A stretch of DNA of 64,000 bases from Bifidobacterium breve (GTDB lineage: Bacteria; Actinomycetota; Acidimicrobiia; IMCC26256; JAENVU01). Below, one piece after another: positions 8,560 through 17,277 of this stretch. The notes beneath the pieces were generated by a model. That model worked only from the letters and a program-made list of their open reading frames with translations. It did not search any database and was not told the origin of the DNA. The translations under genes and the position numbers were made by a program. Each line of letters starts with the position of its first letter. Positions within the stretch are counted from its first letter, which is position 1. The DNA lies in NCBI GenBank assembly GCA_945865605.1, contig CAMBEL010000005.1, positions 1 through 64,000 of the forward strand, written 5' to 3'.

Positions 8560-9408
8560 ATGCTCAAAATGCCCAACGGATTGTCCCCGAGTTCGTGCTC
8601 TACGTTCAAGAATTGTCCGCTTTCTTACAAGTTCTCGTACCTGATGAAAATACCGCAGGAGCCATCGGCCGCTGCCAGCAAGGGGACGCTCGTGCATGCA
8701 GCCCTAGAACTACTCATGCAGCGTGAGCCAGACCATCGCACGTTGCAAAACGCGCTCTCCGATCTCGATACGGCGCGCAAGAAACTCGCGAGCGATCCTG
8801 ATTTCACAGGCCTCGATCTAACCGCCACCGAATGGGACAAGTTCCATGCTGATGCGGCAGCCCTCGTGCATAAGTACTTCGAACTAGAAGACCCCAAGAC
8901 CATTCGCCCCGTTGGTCTCGAGATGCGAGTCAGTGCTCAGATCGGCAACGTCCGTCTGCGCGGCATCATCGACCGCCTCGAACTCGACAACAACGACGAC
9001 CTTGTCATTACTGACTACAAAACAGGCAGGGCCCCGCCTGCGCGTTTTGCAGAGAAGCGCATGGATGGAGTCCATATTTACGCCGCATTAGTTGAGGCCG
9101 AGCAAGGCAAGCGACCAGTGCGCGCGCAATTGCTCTTCCTCGCGGACCCAGTCGCGGTTGTTACGAATATCTCCCAACAGACGATCACGCGTGTTGAACG
9201 CTCAACGAATGCCGTGTGGTCGGCTATTCAGACTGCAACGGAGAAGGACGACTTCCGACCCTCCACGAGCAAACTCTGCGACTACTGCAGCTATCAGGCG
9301 TATTGCCCTGAATTCGGAGGCAACCCAGAAGCGGCGCTTGCGTTACTGAATCCGCCAGTGACGGGTGCCACAAGGCCCACACTCGCAACGCCGGGCCAAG
9401 CCTCGTAA
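8560..9408 (+). CDS. RecB-family PD-(D/E)XK nuclease with Fe-S cluster cysteines
   Basis: 282-aa stand-alone nuclease of the RecB/AddB/Cas4 type. Catalytic motifs are visible in order: G-x-x-x-H (GTLVHAALE, H46), GIIDRLEL (D138), ITDYKTG (D152, K154) and a Q/H-x-x-Y-like helix (VHIYAALVE). One cysteine near the N-terminus (C19) and three at the end (C240, C243, C249 in CDYCSYQAYC) match the 4Fe-4S staple seen in AddB, Cas4 and actinobacterial RecB-like proteins. No helicase or Cas gene is adjacent, so it is probably a housekeeping repair exonuclease. The gene is followed closely by a PAP2 gene. Confidence 0.88.
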   Translation: MLKMPNGLSPSSCSTFKNCPLSYKFSYLMKIPQEPSAAASKGTLVHAALELLMQREPDHRTLQNALSDLDTARKKLASDPDFTGLDLTATEWDKFHADAAALVHKYFELEDPKTIRPVGLEMRVSAQIGNVRLRGIIDRLELDNNDDLVITDYKTGRAPPARFAEKRMDGVHIYAALVEAEQGKRPVRAQLLFLADPVAVVTNISQQTITRVERSTNAVWSAIQTATEKDDFRPSTSKLCDYCSYQAYCPEFGGNPEAALALLNPPVTGATRPTLATPGQAS

Positions 9409-9418
9409 CCTGCGGTCG

Positions 9419-9958
9419 ATGCCGGCCGTTCCTAGCCCAGAAGAAATTCCTGCCGTCGCGGCCTTCGACCGTGCCGTGGAGCAGGCACTCGAACGCGTTC
9501 GCGGTCCCGCGCTCGACAAGTTCATGTACACGTTGTCGAGCCTCGCCGACCACAGCCTCCTGTGGTTCGCGATCGGTGGCGCAAGGGCACTGCGAAGAAC
9601 CGATCCGGGTTTCGCGATGAAGTTCGGGGTCGCTATCGGCGCAGAGTCCGTAATAACAAATGGTGGCATCAAGTCGCTGTTCCGACGAGTGCGACCGGAA
9701 CCCGAGATCGCAGAAGGACCCCTTCCGTACGGGATGCGGAGGCCGATCACATCTTCGTTCCCGTCCGGGCACGCCACCGCCGCGTTCGTGGCAGCCGCCA
9801 TCTTGAGCAAGACCGGACGGGGTGGACCCGGTTGGTACCTACTCGCTGCCCTAGTTGCCAGCAGCAGGGTCTATGTACGCATGCATCACGCATCGGATGT
9901 GGTGGCAGGAGCCGCCATTGGCGTTGTCATGGGCAAACTCGCCGCCCGTTGGTTCTAG
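9419..9958 (+). CDS. PAP2-family phosphatase
   Basis: 179-aa membrane phosphatase of the type 2 phosphatidic acid phosphatase family. All three motifs are present: K-x6-R-P (KSLFRRVRP), PSGH (SSFPSGHATAA) and SR-x5-H-x3-D (SRVYVRMHHASDV). Hydrophobic segments flank the motifs. The ATG at 9419 is preferred because the longer frame upstream overlaps the nuclease gene. The likely substrate is a lipid phosphate or isoprenoid pyrophosphate at the membrane. It is tightly linked to the DsbA-like gene 9 bases downstream. Confidence 0.9.
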   Translation: MPAVPSPEEIPAVAAFDRAVEQALERVRGPALDKFMYTLSSLADHSLLWFAIGGARALRRTDPGFAMKFGVAIGAESVITNGGIKSLFRRVRPEPEIAEGPLPYGMRRPITSSFPSGHATAAFVAAAILSKTGRGGPGWYLLAALVASSRVYVRMHHASDVVAGAAIGVVMGKLAARWF

Positions 9959-9967
9959 GATCGCGAC

Positions 9968-10552
9968 ATGCGCGAGATCACGGTCACGTTCGACTACCGG
10001 TGTCCATTCGCACGTAACGGAAACGAGGCTGTCGTAGCTGCGTTACGTGAAGGGGCTGACCTCGAAGTGCGATTTCTGCCTTTCTCATTGGACCAGAACC
10101 ACCTCGAGGAGGGCGAGCCTCCCGTCTGGGCGCGCGATCCAACCGAATGGGGTTCCGGAGTCCTTGCCCTCCTTTACGGAATAGCGATTCGCGACGCGTT
10201 CCCTGAAAGTTTTTTGGACGCGCACATCGCACTGTTCGCAGCGCGCCATGACCAAGCGCGGCAGTTGAACGACGAAAACGTGCTCGTCGAAGTAACCAAT
10301 TCCGTCGGGATCGATGCCGCAGCCGTTCAGGAAGAGGTTGCAAGCGGACGACCACTCAAGGTTCTTGCGGAGGAGCACACCGAAGCGGTCGAAAGATGGA
10401 GCGTATTTGGCGTCCCCACCTTCATCGAAGGCGAGGAAGCGGTATTTGTTCGTTTCATGGAGCGAGGTCGAGCCGACGATCTGCTGCGCGCGCTCGACAT
10501 GATCGGCTGGGATCGGCTGAACGAGTTCAAGCGCACCCGAATCGCACGGTAG
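9968..10552 (+). CDS. DsbA/HCCA-isomerase-like thioredoxin-fold protein
   Basis: 194-aa cytosolic thioredoxin-fold protein of the FrnE/DsbA superfamily, starting MREITVTFDYRCPFARNGNE. The active site has a single Cys (DYRCPFAR) rather than C-x-x-C. The cis-proline loop GVPTF, typical of the fold, is present near residue 150. This arrangement fits 2-hydroxychromene-2-carboxylate isomerase-like or thiol-transferase members rather than a disulfide oxidase. The gene sits 9 bases before the wax-ester synthase start. The partner thiol is unknown; mycothiol is a guess from the organism type. Confidence 0.8.
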   Translation: MREITVTFDYRCPFARNGNEAVVAALREGADLEVRFLPFSLDQNHLEEGEPPVWARDPTEWGSGVLALLYGIAIRDAFPESFLDAHIALFAARHDQARQLNDENVLVEVTNSVGIDAAAVQEEVASGRPLKVLAEEHTEAVERWSVFGVPTFIEGEEAVFVRFMERGRADDLLRALDMIGWDRLNEFKRTRIAR

Positions 10553-10560
10553 ACGGGCCC

Positions 10561-11943
10561 ATGTCGGAGCGTATGTCGCCATCCGAGGCGGTCATGTGGG
10601 CCGTCGAAAAAGATCCGGCGTTGCGTTCCGACGTCTGCAACCTAAGTTTGCTCGACGGCGAACCCGACCTAACGCGCCTCAAGGCGAAGATCGGCGAAGC
10701 GCTGATCGCAATTCCACGCCTTTCACACCGTGTCGTGTCACCTCCGATTCGGATAGCTCCGCCCGAGTGGCGACCGGACCCAACTTTTGAAATCGACTAT
10801 CACCTTCGGGCTGCGGCGCTTCCGAGACCAGGTTCAATGCGCCAACTGCTGGATCTCGCCGCATCGTTGTGCGCAACTCCATTTGATCGTTCACGGCCTC
10901 TATGGGAGTTCACGGTCATTGGAGGCTTGGCGGGGGGACGCTCTGCGTTGCTCCAGAAACTGCACCACACCATCACCGACGGCGTAGGTGGTATGCGCCT
11001 GTCGATGAGTCTCGTCGATTCTGAGCGGGATCCCGACTACGGAATGCACTCGTTGCTGCGCGACGCCGTTGCAGAAAACCCAGTTAAGCATGATCCAGTA
11101 AACCGCGATTCACCGATCGATATCCTTCGTGATGCACTCACATTCGCATCACGTGAAAGCATCGAGATCGCATGGCGCACGGCTACGGGCCTTGTGCAAG
11201 GAGCCGCTCACCCAACAAAGACTGCGCGAGTACTCCAATCTCTGCGCCGCCAAGTACTCGTAACCGACCGCGCTCGGTCGTCGTTCATGGCCCAGCATTG
11301 CCTGGCACGGCGCTTCGATATTTGCGAAGTTCCGTTGGACCAAACGATCGCCGTCGCACACGCGCTCGGTGGAAGTTTGAACGATGCATTCGTAACAGGA
11401 GTCGCCGGCGGGCTCGGGCTCTACCACGAACGCATGGGCGTGCCGGTCGATGAGCTGCGGATGGCAATGCCTATCTCGACGCGCTCCTCAGGAGATGAAG
11501 CCGCTAACCGTTTCGCCCCTAGCCGCCTGCTGGTACCAGCAGGTCCCAAGGATCCTGCTGCGCGTTTTTCACAAATACGACAGCGGCTCGGAGATGTGCG
11601 GATCGAGCCGGCACTCGCAGCGGTAGATGCATTAGCCGGATTAACGGCCGTGCTCCCAACTTCGGTTCTCGTGGCGCTCACGCGTACCCAAACGCGCACG
11701 ATCGACTTCGCTACATCGAACATCCGCGGGAGCCGAGAACCTCTCTTCATCGGCGGGACCCGGATAGACGCGACATTTCCGATGGGACCGAGAGCGGGCT
11801 GCGCGCTCAATGTCACTCTCATCTCCTACGGCGGAACCCTCTGCATGGGGGTTCACTCGGATCCAGCCGCTATCACTGATCCCGATGCACTCGTCGAATG
11901 CATCAAAGAATCATTCGATTCTCTGCTCGCCCTCGGCGCGTAA
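10561..11943 (+). CDS. Wax ester synthase / diacylglycerol acyltransferase (WS/DGAT)
   Basis: 460-aa acyltransferase that esterifies fatty alcohols or diacylglycerol with acyl-CoA, forming storage lipid. The catalytic HHxxxDG motif is seen as KLHHTITDGVGG near residue 135. The N-terminus MSERMSPSEAVMWAVEKDP and the later SNIRGSREPLFIGG segment are typical of actinobacterial WS/DGAT. The ATG at 10561 fits; an upstream in-frame extension overlaps the previous gene and is not family-like. Its stop shares one base with the next start (TAATG). It implies a neutral-lipid storage capacity, in line with the beta-oxidation genes around it. Confidence 0.93.
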   Translation: MSERMSPSEAVMWAVEKDPALRSDVCNLSLLDGEPDLTRLKAKIGEALIAIPRLSHRVVSPPIRIAPPEWRPDPTFEIDYHLRAAALPRPGSMRQLLDLAASLCATPFDRSRPLWEFTVIGGLAGGRSALLQKLHHTITDGVGGMRLSMSLVDSERDPDYGMHSLLRDAVAENPVKHDPVNRDSPIDILRDALTFASRESIEIAWRTATGLVQGAAHPTKTARVLQSLRRQVLVTDRARSSFMAQHCLARRFDICEVPLDQTIAVAHALGGSLNDAFVTGVAGGLGLYHERMGVPVDELRMAMPISTRSSGDEAANRFAPSRLLVPAGPKDPAARFSQIRQRLGDVRIEPALAAVDALAGLTAVLPTSVLVALTRTQTRTIDFATSNIRGSREPLFIGGTRIDATFPMGPRAGCALNVTLISYGGTLCMGVHSDPAAITDPDALVECIKESFDSLLALGA

Positions 11944-12917
11944 TGCGAGCAGTCGTTGTCAATTCGGGCCAGATCCAAATCGATGAGCGCCCGAGACCGT
12001 CGCCCAGTCAGGGCGAAGTGCTCGTCCGCGTTCGGGCCGCGGGACTGAACCGCGCAGACCTTCTGCAGCGAAGCGGCCTGTATCCCCCGCCCCCTGGAAT
12101 CGCCCCGGATATTCCTGGTCTCGAGTTCTCAGGCGTCGTAGAAGAGTTGGGTCAAGGAGTCGAGCATCCTGCAATCGGAACCTCGGTCATGGGAATCGTT
12201 GCTGGCGGGGCCCAGGCCGAGTTCGTTGTCGTGCACGCGACCCATTGCGCAGCGATACCAAGCGGTCTCGATGTCGTCACCGCGGGTGGGATCCCAGAAG
12301 CATTCTTCACCGCGCATGATGCGATGCGCACACAAGCCCTACTAGTACCGGGCGAGCGCGTACTTGTGCACGCCGCCGGTTCCGGAGTCGGTACAGCAGT
12401 CATACAGATCGCCGTAGCCCTCGGATGTCCCGTCACCGGCACAGCACGAACGGAATCAAAGTTGGAACGTGCACGCGCGCTCGGACTTCAGCACGGTGTA
12501 GTGGCAACCGACGGTATCGAAATGCAGGCGTTTGCTGACCTCATAACAAGTGGAGGTGCTCCAGATGTGGTGATCGATCTCGTTGGAGGTGCGTATGTGA
12601 CAGCGGATGTGATCGCTGCCGCGCCACTCGGTCGAATCGTTGTGGTCGGCACGCTCGCTGGCGGTAGCGCGAAGATTCCCCTGCTCGCAATGATGGGTAA
12701 GCGTTTGCGCATGCTGGGAACGATGTTGCGCACCCGCTCTATTGAGGAAAAGGCGAGTGTCACGTCGCGTTTCATGAACGAGGTTGGGCCATTTCTGACC
12801 GATCGATCTATTTCGCCTGCGATCGAAAATGTCTTTGACTTCCAAGACGCCGCTGCCGGCTACGACCTACTCGCTTCAAATACAACATTCGGAAAGTTGA
12901 TTTTGAGTGTTTCTTGA
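11943..12917 (+). CDS. NAD(P)H:quinone oxidoreductase, MDR superfamily
   Basis: 324-aa zinc-independent medium-chain dehydrogenase/reductase. It begins MRAVVVNSGQIQIDERP and has GLNRADLLQRSGLYPPPPG, the signature of the PIG3/quinone oxidoreductase branch. The Rossmann motif VLVHAAGSGVGTAVIQIA binds NADPH. No structural or catalytic zinc cysteines are seen. The start overlaps the stop of the WS/DGAT gene by one base. It probably reduces a quinone or enone substrate; the exact one cannot be inferred. Confidence 0.88.
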   Translation: MRAVVVNSGQIQIDERPRPSPSQGEVLVRVRAAGLNRADLLQRSGLYPPPPGIAPDIPGLEFSGVVEELGQGVEHPAIGTSVMGIVAGGAQAEFVVVHATHCAAIPSGLDVVTAGGIPEAFFTAHDAMRTQALLVPGERVLVHAAGSGVGTAVIQIAVALGCPVTGTARTESKLERARALGLQHGVVATDGIEMQAFADLITSGGAPDVVIDLVGGAYVTADVIAAAPLGRIVVVGTLAGGSAKIPLLAMMGKRLRMLGTMLRTRSIEEKASVTSRFMNEVGPFLTDRSISPAIENVFDFQDAAAGYDLLASNTTFGKLILSVS

Positions 12918-12959
12918 TGCGAGCCGGTACCATCCAGGCTTTCCCTTCCGGAGGAACTC

Positions 12960-14147
12960 ATGAGCAAAATCGCTGATACCGATGTCGTAATCGTCGAGGC
13001 CGTCAGATCCCCATTGGGTAAACGCAACGGTGGGATCTCCACCATGCATCCAGCAGATCTGTTGGGGGCCGTGCAACTAGCCGCTATCGGGCGTTCGGGA
13101 ATCAATCCCACCGACATTGGACAAGTTGTCGGCGGTTGCGTGGGACAAGTTGGACCGCAGACATTCAACATTGCCCGGACCGCATGGTTAGCAGCAGGAC
13201 TTCCGTTCGAAGTTGCAGCAACAACGGTAGATGCGGCGTGTGGATCGGCACAGCAAGCAACAAACCTCGCTGCTGCATTGGTGAAGGCGGGTGTTATCGA
13301 CGCAGCATTGTCCTGCGGCGTCGAGTTGATGAGCAAGGTTCCGCTTGGTGCGACGATGCTGAAGGATATGGACCGACCTTTACCGCGTTCCTACTTCCCC
13401 CAATACGAGCCCACGTCACAATTCGAAGGAGCTGAACGGATCGCTGACTCGTGGGGCATAACGCGTGCCGACTGTGACGCGTTCGGGCTTGAGTCTCAGA
13501 ACCGCGCTCGACGAGCCTGGGCCGAAGGCCGATTCGAACGAGAGGTAGTCGCTGTCGAAGCACCAGATCTAGGTGACGACGGCAAGCCGACTGGTTCCAC
13601 CCATCTAGTCGCAATAGACGAAGGCCTTCGCGAGACTTCCCTCGAAGCCTTGTCTGCACTCAAGGCAATTGCGCGAGAAGATGGCGTTCACACGGCTGGC
13701 ACCTCAAGTCAGATCAGCGACGGCGCAGCCGCTGTACTTCTGATGACGTTTGAGAAGGCCAACCAACTTGGCCACACCCCGCGTGCACGTCTCGTTGATC
13801 AGTGCCTAGTGGGTACAGACCCGGTACTGATGCTCACCGGTCCAATCGACGCCACAAAGCGACTCCTCGATCGCAACAATCTTTCCATGCAGGACATAGA
13901 CACCATCGAGATCAACGAGGCCTTCGCTTCTGTTGTTTTGGCGTGGGAACGCGAACTGAAACCAGACATGGAACGCGTCAATCCCAACGGCGGCGCAATC
14001 GCGATTGGGCACCCAGTAGGAGCGACTGGCGCTCGTCTGATCACCACGGCATTGCATGAGTTAGAACGCATCGACGGAACTTTCGGGCTCGTGACCATGT
14101 GTTGCGGCGGCGGTCTAGGCACCGGCACGCTCATCGAGCGCATCTGA
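12960..14147 (+). CDS. Thiolase-family acetyl-CoA acetyltransferase
   Basis: 395-aa thiolase II-type enzyme. The nucleophilic Cys is C94 in DAACGSAQQATN, the His lies in AIGHPVGATGARL near residue 350, and the second Cys is in TMCCGGGLGTGTL near the C-terminus. It resembles FadA5-like thiolases of actinobacterial sterol or fatty-acid degradation, but the chain length cannot be assigned. A strong GGAGGA at 12950-12955 precedes the ATG. Its stop TGA shares a base with the start of the next gene (TGATG), so the two are coupled. Confidence 0.92.
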   Translation: MSKIADTDVVIVEAVRSPLGKRNGGISTMHPADLLGAVQLAAIGRSGINPTDIGQVVGGCVGQVGPQTFNIARTAWLAAGLPFEVAATTVDAACGSAQQATNLAAALVKAGVIDAALSCGVELMSKVPLGATMLKDMDRPLPRSYFPQYEPTSQFEGAERIADSWGITRADCDAFGLESQNRARRAWAEGRFEREVVAVEAPDLGDDGKPTGSTHLVAIDEGLRETSLEALSALKAIAREDGVHTAGTSSQISDGAAAVLLMTFEKANQLGHTPRARLVDQCLVGTDPVLMLTGPIDATKRLLDRNNLSMQDIDTIEINEAFASVVLAWERELKPDMERVNPNGGAIAIGHPVGATGARLITTALHELERIDGTFGLVTMCCGGGLGTGTLIERI

Positions 14148-15088
14148 TGACCACCTTCGGGTTCCAGATTCCCAATTTCAGCCAAGATGTTCCAGACGAC
14201 CAACTGTTCGAAAACGTGGCAGCTCTCGCGGTCGCAGCCGAGACGAGTGGCTTTGCATCGGTATGGGTAATGGATCACTTTTTCCAGTTGCCCCCACTGG
14301 GTGGCCCAGACCAGCCAATGCTTGAGGGTTACACATTGCTATCCGCCCTCGCCGCTCGTACCGAACGCGTAGAACTTGGAACACTGGTAACCGGAGTGAC
14401 CTACCGCAATCCAGCGCTCGTCGCGAAGATGGTCACCACTCTCGACGTGATCTCACGTGGCCGTGCCGTCTGCGGACTAGGGGCCGCTTGGTACGACATC
14501 GAACACGACGCTTTGGGATTCGCGTTCCCTCCAGCGGGCGAGCGGCTCGACCGACTTGAAGAAGCTGTCCAGATATGCCGGGCGATGTTCACGACAGACC
14601 ATGCAAACTTCTCTGGCCGCTACTACTCGATCACCGACGCAAGGAACCTGCCACGGCCAATCCGTTCCGACGGGATACCAATCATGATTGGCGGAAGCGG
14701 TGAGCGACGCACACTCAAACTTGTGGCGCAATATGCAGATCGCGCCAACATCTCTGGATCTCCTGGCACCGTGCGGCGGCTATTGGACGTCTTGCACCGG
14801 CACTGCGCTGACGTAGGCCGCGACCCAGCTGAAATCCGTTTGACCTGGCTCGGCACCTTGATGCTCACAAACTCATCGGTGGAAACCGGCGAAACGCGTG
14901 CGATGATCGAGGCTGGAGCGGGTGCTGAAACGGATGAGAAATTCATCATCGGTAACGACAGCGAAGCAACTGAACGCGTTGCCGAGTTGATCGAGGCTGG
15001 TGTGGACGACGTGATAGTGAACATGCCATTTTCTGGCCCAGACATCGTGCACCGTGCGGGCGTCCTTTTTACCAATCACTTCGCATAG
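14147..15088 (+). CDS. LLM-class F420-dependent oxidoreductase
   Basis: 313-aa luciferase-like protein beginning MTTFGFQIPNFSQDVPDDQ. Family landmarks are GFASVWVMDHFFQLPP, ELGTLVTGVTYRNPALVAKM, LDVISRGRAVCGLGAAWYD and IPIMIGGSGERRTLKL, typical of actinobacterial F420-dependent LLM oxidoreductases. It is translationally coupled to the thiolase through a one-base overlap, which suggests a role in the same lipid or sterol pathway. This is the third LLM enzyme in the first 15 kb. Confidence 0.9.
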   Translation: MTTFGFQIPNFSQDVPDDQLFENVAALAVAAETSGFASVWVMDHFFQLPPLGGPDQPMLEGYTLLSALAARTERVELGTLVTGVTYRNPALVAKMVTTLDVISRGRAVCGLGAAWYDIEHDALGFAFPPAGERLDRLEEAVQICRAMFTTDHANFSGRYYSITDARNLPRPIRSDGIPIMIGGSGERRTLKLVAQYADRANISGSPGTVRRLLDVLHRHCADVGRDPAEIRLTWLGTLMLTNSSVETGETRAMIEAGAGAETDEKFIIGNDSEATERVAELIEAGVDDVIVNMPFSGPDIVHRAGVLFTNHFA

Positions 15089-15097
15089 CCTGTAAGC

Positions 15098-15925
15098 GTG
15101 TCCACGCTCGCAGAACGGCTCGGCTACGCGCCCGACGCGAAACTCGTCATCATCAACTGCGACGATCTCGGATCTTCGCGCTCGGCGAATGTCGCAATCT
15201 ACGAATCCCTCCGAACCGGATTCGCCACCAGCGCCACTCTGATGGTCCCTTGCCCGTGGTCACGTGATGCTGCGGCTGACTACCGCGGCGAAGACGTAGG
15301 TGTGCATCTCACCCTCACATCTGAATGGGAAAGATACCGATGGGGTCCAATTACACGTTCACCGAGCCTGCTCGATGGCGATGGAGGATTCCCGCGTACC
15401 GTCGAAGATGTCTGGGAACATGCGGACATCGAAGAAGTGACCAAAGAATGTCGCGCGCAGATTGAACGTGCCATTCTCTGGGGCTTCGATGTCAGTCACC
15501 TCGATAGTCACATGGGGACGCTCCAATTGAAACCGGAGTTCTTCAGCGTGTATCTGGAACTCGCTTCCGAATTCGCGTTGCCATTACGCATGGTTGGGGC
15601 GAGCGCAGAACCACTTGTCGGCTTTCCGTTCAGACGCATCGCGGCCGAGGAAGGCATCTGCTTCTCCGATCACTTCATCTACACATCGGTCGGCTCGAAG
15701 AAAGCGATTGAAAAGGCTCTTTCACAACTACGGCCGGGCGTCACCGAGGTCTACTTCCATCCGGCTGTTGACACAGACGAACTACGCTCATCGCATCCGG
15801 ACTGGGCCAATAGGGTCGAAGATCACGCGACGCTTTGCGAAGATGCGGCGTTCGCAGATCTCATCACGCGTTCGGACGCGACATTGATTGGATATCGAGA
15901 ACTGCGAGAGGTTCAGAGGTCGTAA
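15098..15925 (+). CDS. ChbG/YdjC-family carbohydrate deacetylase
   Basis: 275-aa protein of the YdjC/ChbG family, TIM-barrel metal-dependent deacetylases acting on N-acetylated oligosaccharides. Metal and catalytic motifs are visible as INCDDLGSS near residue 27, VGVHLTLTSEW, SHLDSHMGTLQ and YFHPAVDTDE. The start is a GTG at 15098, nine bases after the preceding stop, with no better ATG nearby. It may belong to the thiolase-LLM operon by position, although its chemistry looks unrelated. Confidence 0.88.
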   Translation: MSTLAERLGYAPDAKLVIINCDDLGSSRSANVAIYESLRTGFATSATLMVPCPWSRDAAADYRGEDVGVHLTLTSEWERYRWGPITRSPSLLDGDGGFPRTVEDVWEHADIEEVTKECRAQIERAILWGFDVSHLDSHMGTLQLKPEFFSVYLELASEFALPLRMVGASAEPLVGFPFRRIAAEEGICFSDHFIYTSVGSKKAIEKALSQLRPGVTEVYFHPAVDTDELRSSHPDWANRVEDHATLCEDAAFADLITRSDATLIGYRELREVQRS

Positions 15926-15949
15926 CTGGCGAATTATGAGTCGTCGAAG

Positions 15950-16336
15950 TTAGTAATCCGTTACTTTGCGGATCTCTTCCTGCAACGCCTTGTACTCAGG
16001 TGAGTTGGTCAGCGGCATTAATTGCATGAGTTTGGCCATGTTGCCCGTCACCTTCATGCGACCTTGCATGAACGCCGAGTTCGCGTCGAGTTCTCCATTC
16101 TGGACCTTCACGGAGTCTGCATAGGAGAGCGTCATCGTGAAGTCGGCACCTTCCATCTCGCCAAGCGCGCTCTCGATGAGCTGGCCGTCTTCAATGCGCC
16201 AGTAGTACTTAATGGTTCCGTCAGGTCCACCATTGACGACATACTGCATGTGGGCAGATGAGCCGGGGCGTTCGGGTTGACTCTCGGCCAATACGCGAGT
16301 TTCGTCAATCCATTCCTGCGACAAATACTTGGCCAT
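15950..16336 (-). CDS. SCP2 sterol-binding domain protein
   Basis: 128-aa single-domain SCP2 protein. The segment IKYYWRIEDGQLIESALGEMEGADFTMTLSYADSVKVQNGELDANSAFMQGRMKVTG, seen here in parts, shows the fold's beta-sheet and the AFMQGRMKVTGNMAKLM lipid-tunnel helix. It likely binds acyl chains or sterols in the cytosol. GGAGGT lies nine bases upstream of the ATG. It is the last gene of a minus-strand run of acyl-CoA dehydrogenase, cyclase and Mca, and converges on the YdjC gene 24 bases away. Confidence 0.88.
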   Translation of the reverse strand: MAKYLSQEWIDETRVLAESQPERPGSSAHMQYVVNGGPDGTIKYYWRIEDGQLIESALGEMEGADFTMTLSYADSVKVQNGELDANSAFMQGRMKVTGNMAKLMQLMPLTNSPEYKALQEEIRKVTDY

Positions 16337-16371
16337 AGCTGCAGTACCTCCGTTAGTGGATCGTAGACCGG

Positions 16372-17265
16372 TCAGACCGTAGCGCGTGTTTCAGTCCTTA
16401 GCCCAGCGAAGAGATCGTCTTCCACGTCGCCGTCGCCAACATGGTTGTCGACTAGCGAGTGGGCAAGAATGAACTCTTCAAAAGGAAACACGTCGCGGAT
16501 CACATCATCGGGCAAGCGCATCCAGAAGCCATCGGGGTCGACCTGCGTTCGATGTGCCAGCAGCGCCTCTCTACGTTTGTGCAAGAAGTCGCTTACATCG
16601 ATAAACGTTGTGAATCGATGGTCGGCGCGGCCGTCTATGCCGCGTTCCAACCATCCGACGTAAGGGCTCTCCTCGCCGCGCGCCAGAAAGGCCTCGTGCA
16701 ATGCCTTTATTCGACGCCCAGACCAGCCCGTGTAATACATCTTCTTCGGCTGCCAAGGGCGCCCCGCGTCTGGAAATGCTTCGGCATCTCCTGCAGCTTC
16801 AAAAGCGGGCATTGAGATCTCGTGGACCTTCACGTGGTCGGGATGTGGGTAATACGCGCTCTCGTCGCCATAAGTGATTAGTACCTGGGGGCGTTCAGCA
16901 CGAATGATTCGCACGAGTTTTTCGACGGCTTCGTCGATGGGAGCATTAGCGAAGTTCTCCGCGTGGCTATTCGCATCGGAGTCCTTCATCCCGGAATCGC
17001 GATAGCCGAGCATTTGTAACAACGCGTATCCGATCGCGTCCGCGCTGTTTTTTAACTCTTTCAACCGCACGTTCGTCAGGTCCGCACGAACTTCTGGAGT
17101 ATCGACAGCCGGATTGAGGATGTCGCCTTCTTCGCCGCCAGTACAACAAACCAGGACGCCTCGGATCCCTTCGGCTGCATATTTCGCGACGGTAGCGGCG
17201 CCCTTCGACGCTTCATCGTCGGGATGAGCATGAACGCTCAGAAGGCAAAGTGGTTCGCTGTTCAT
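16372..17265 (-). CDS. mca: Mycothiol S-conjugate amidase
   Basis: 297-aa zinc amidase of the PIG-L/LmbE family that cleaves mycothiol S-conjugates to a mercapturic acid and GlcN-Ins during detoxification. The zinc motifs are SVHAHPDDEASKG near residue 12 and YYPHPDHVKVHE near residue 142. The CCTGGEEGDILNPAVDTPEV loop and the KMYYTGWSGRR region distinguish Mca from MshB. It presupposes that the host makes mycothiol. It lies 12 bases downstream of the cyclase stop, so it is probably in one operon with it. Confidence 0.92.
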   Translation of the reverse strand: MNSEPLCLLSVHAHPDDEASKGAATVAKYAAEGIRGVLVCCTGGEEGDILNPAVDTPEVRADLTNVRLKELKNSADAIGYALLQMLGYRDSGMKDSDANSHAENFANAPIDEAVEKLVRIIRAERPQVLITYGDESAYYPHPDHVKVHEISMPAFEAAGDAEAFPDAGRPWQPKKMYYTGWSGRRIKALHEAFLARGEESPYVGWLERGIDGRADHRFTTFIDVSDFLHKRREALLAHRTQVDPDGFWMRLPDDVIRDVFPFEEFILAHSLVDNHVGDGDVEDDLFAGLRTETRATV

Positions 17266-17277
17266 ATCCCGGTGAAT

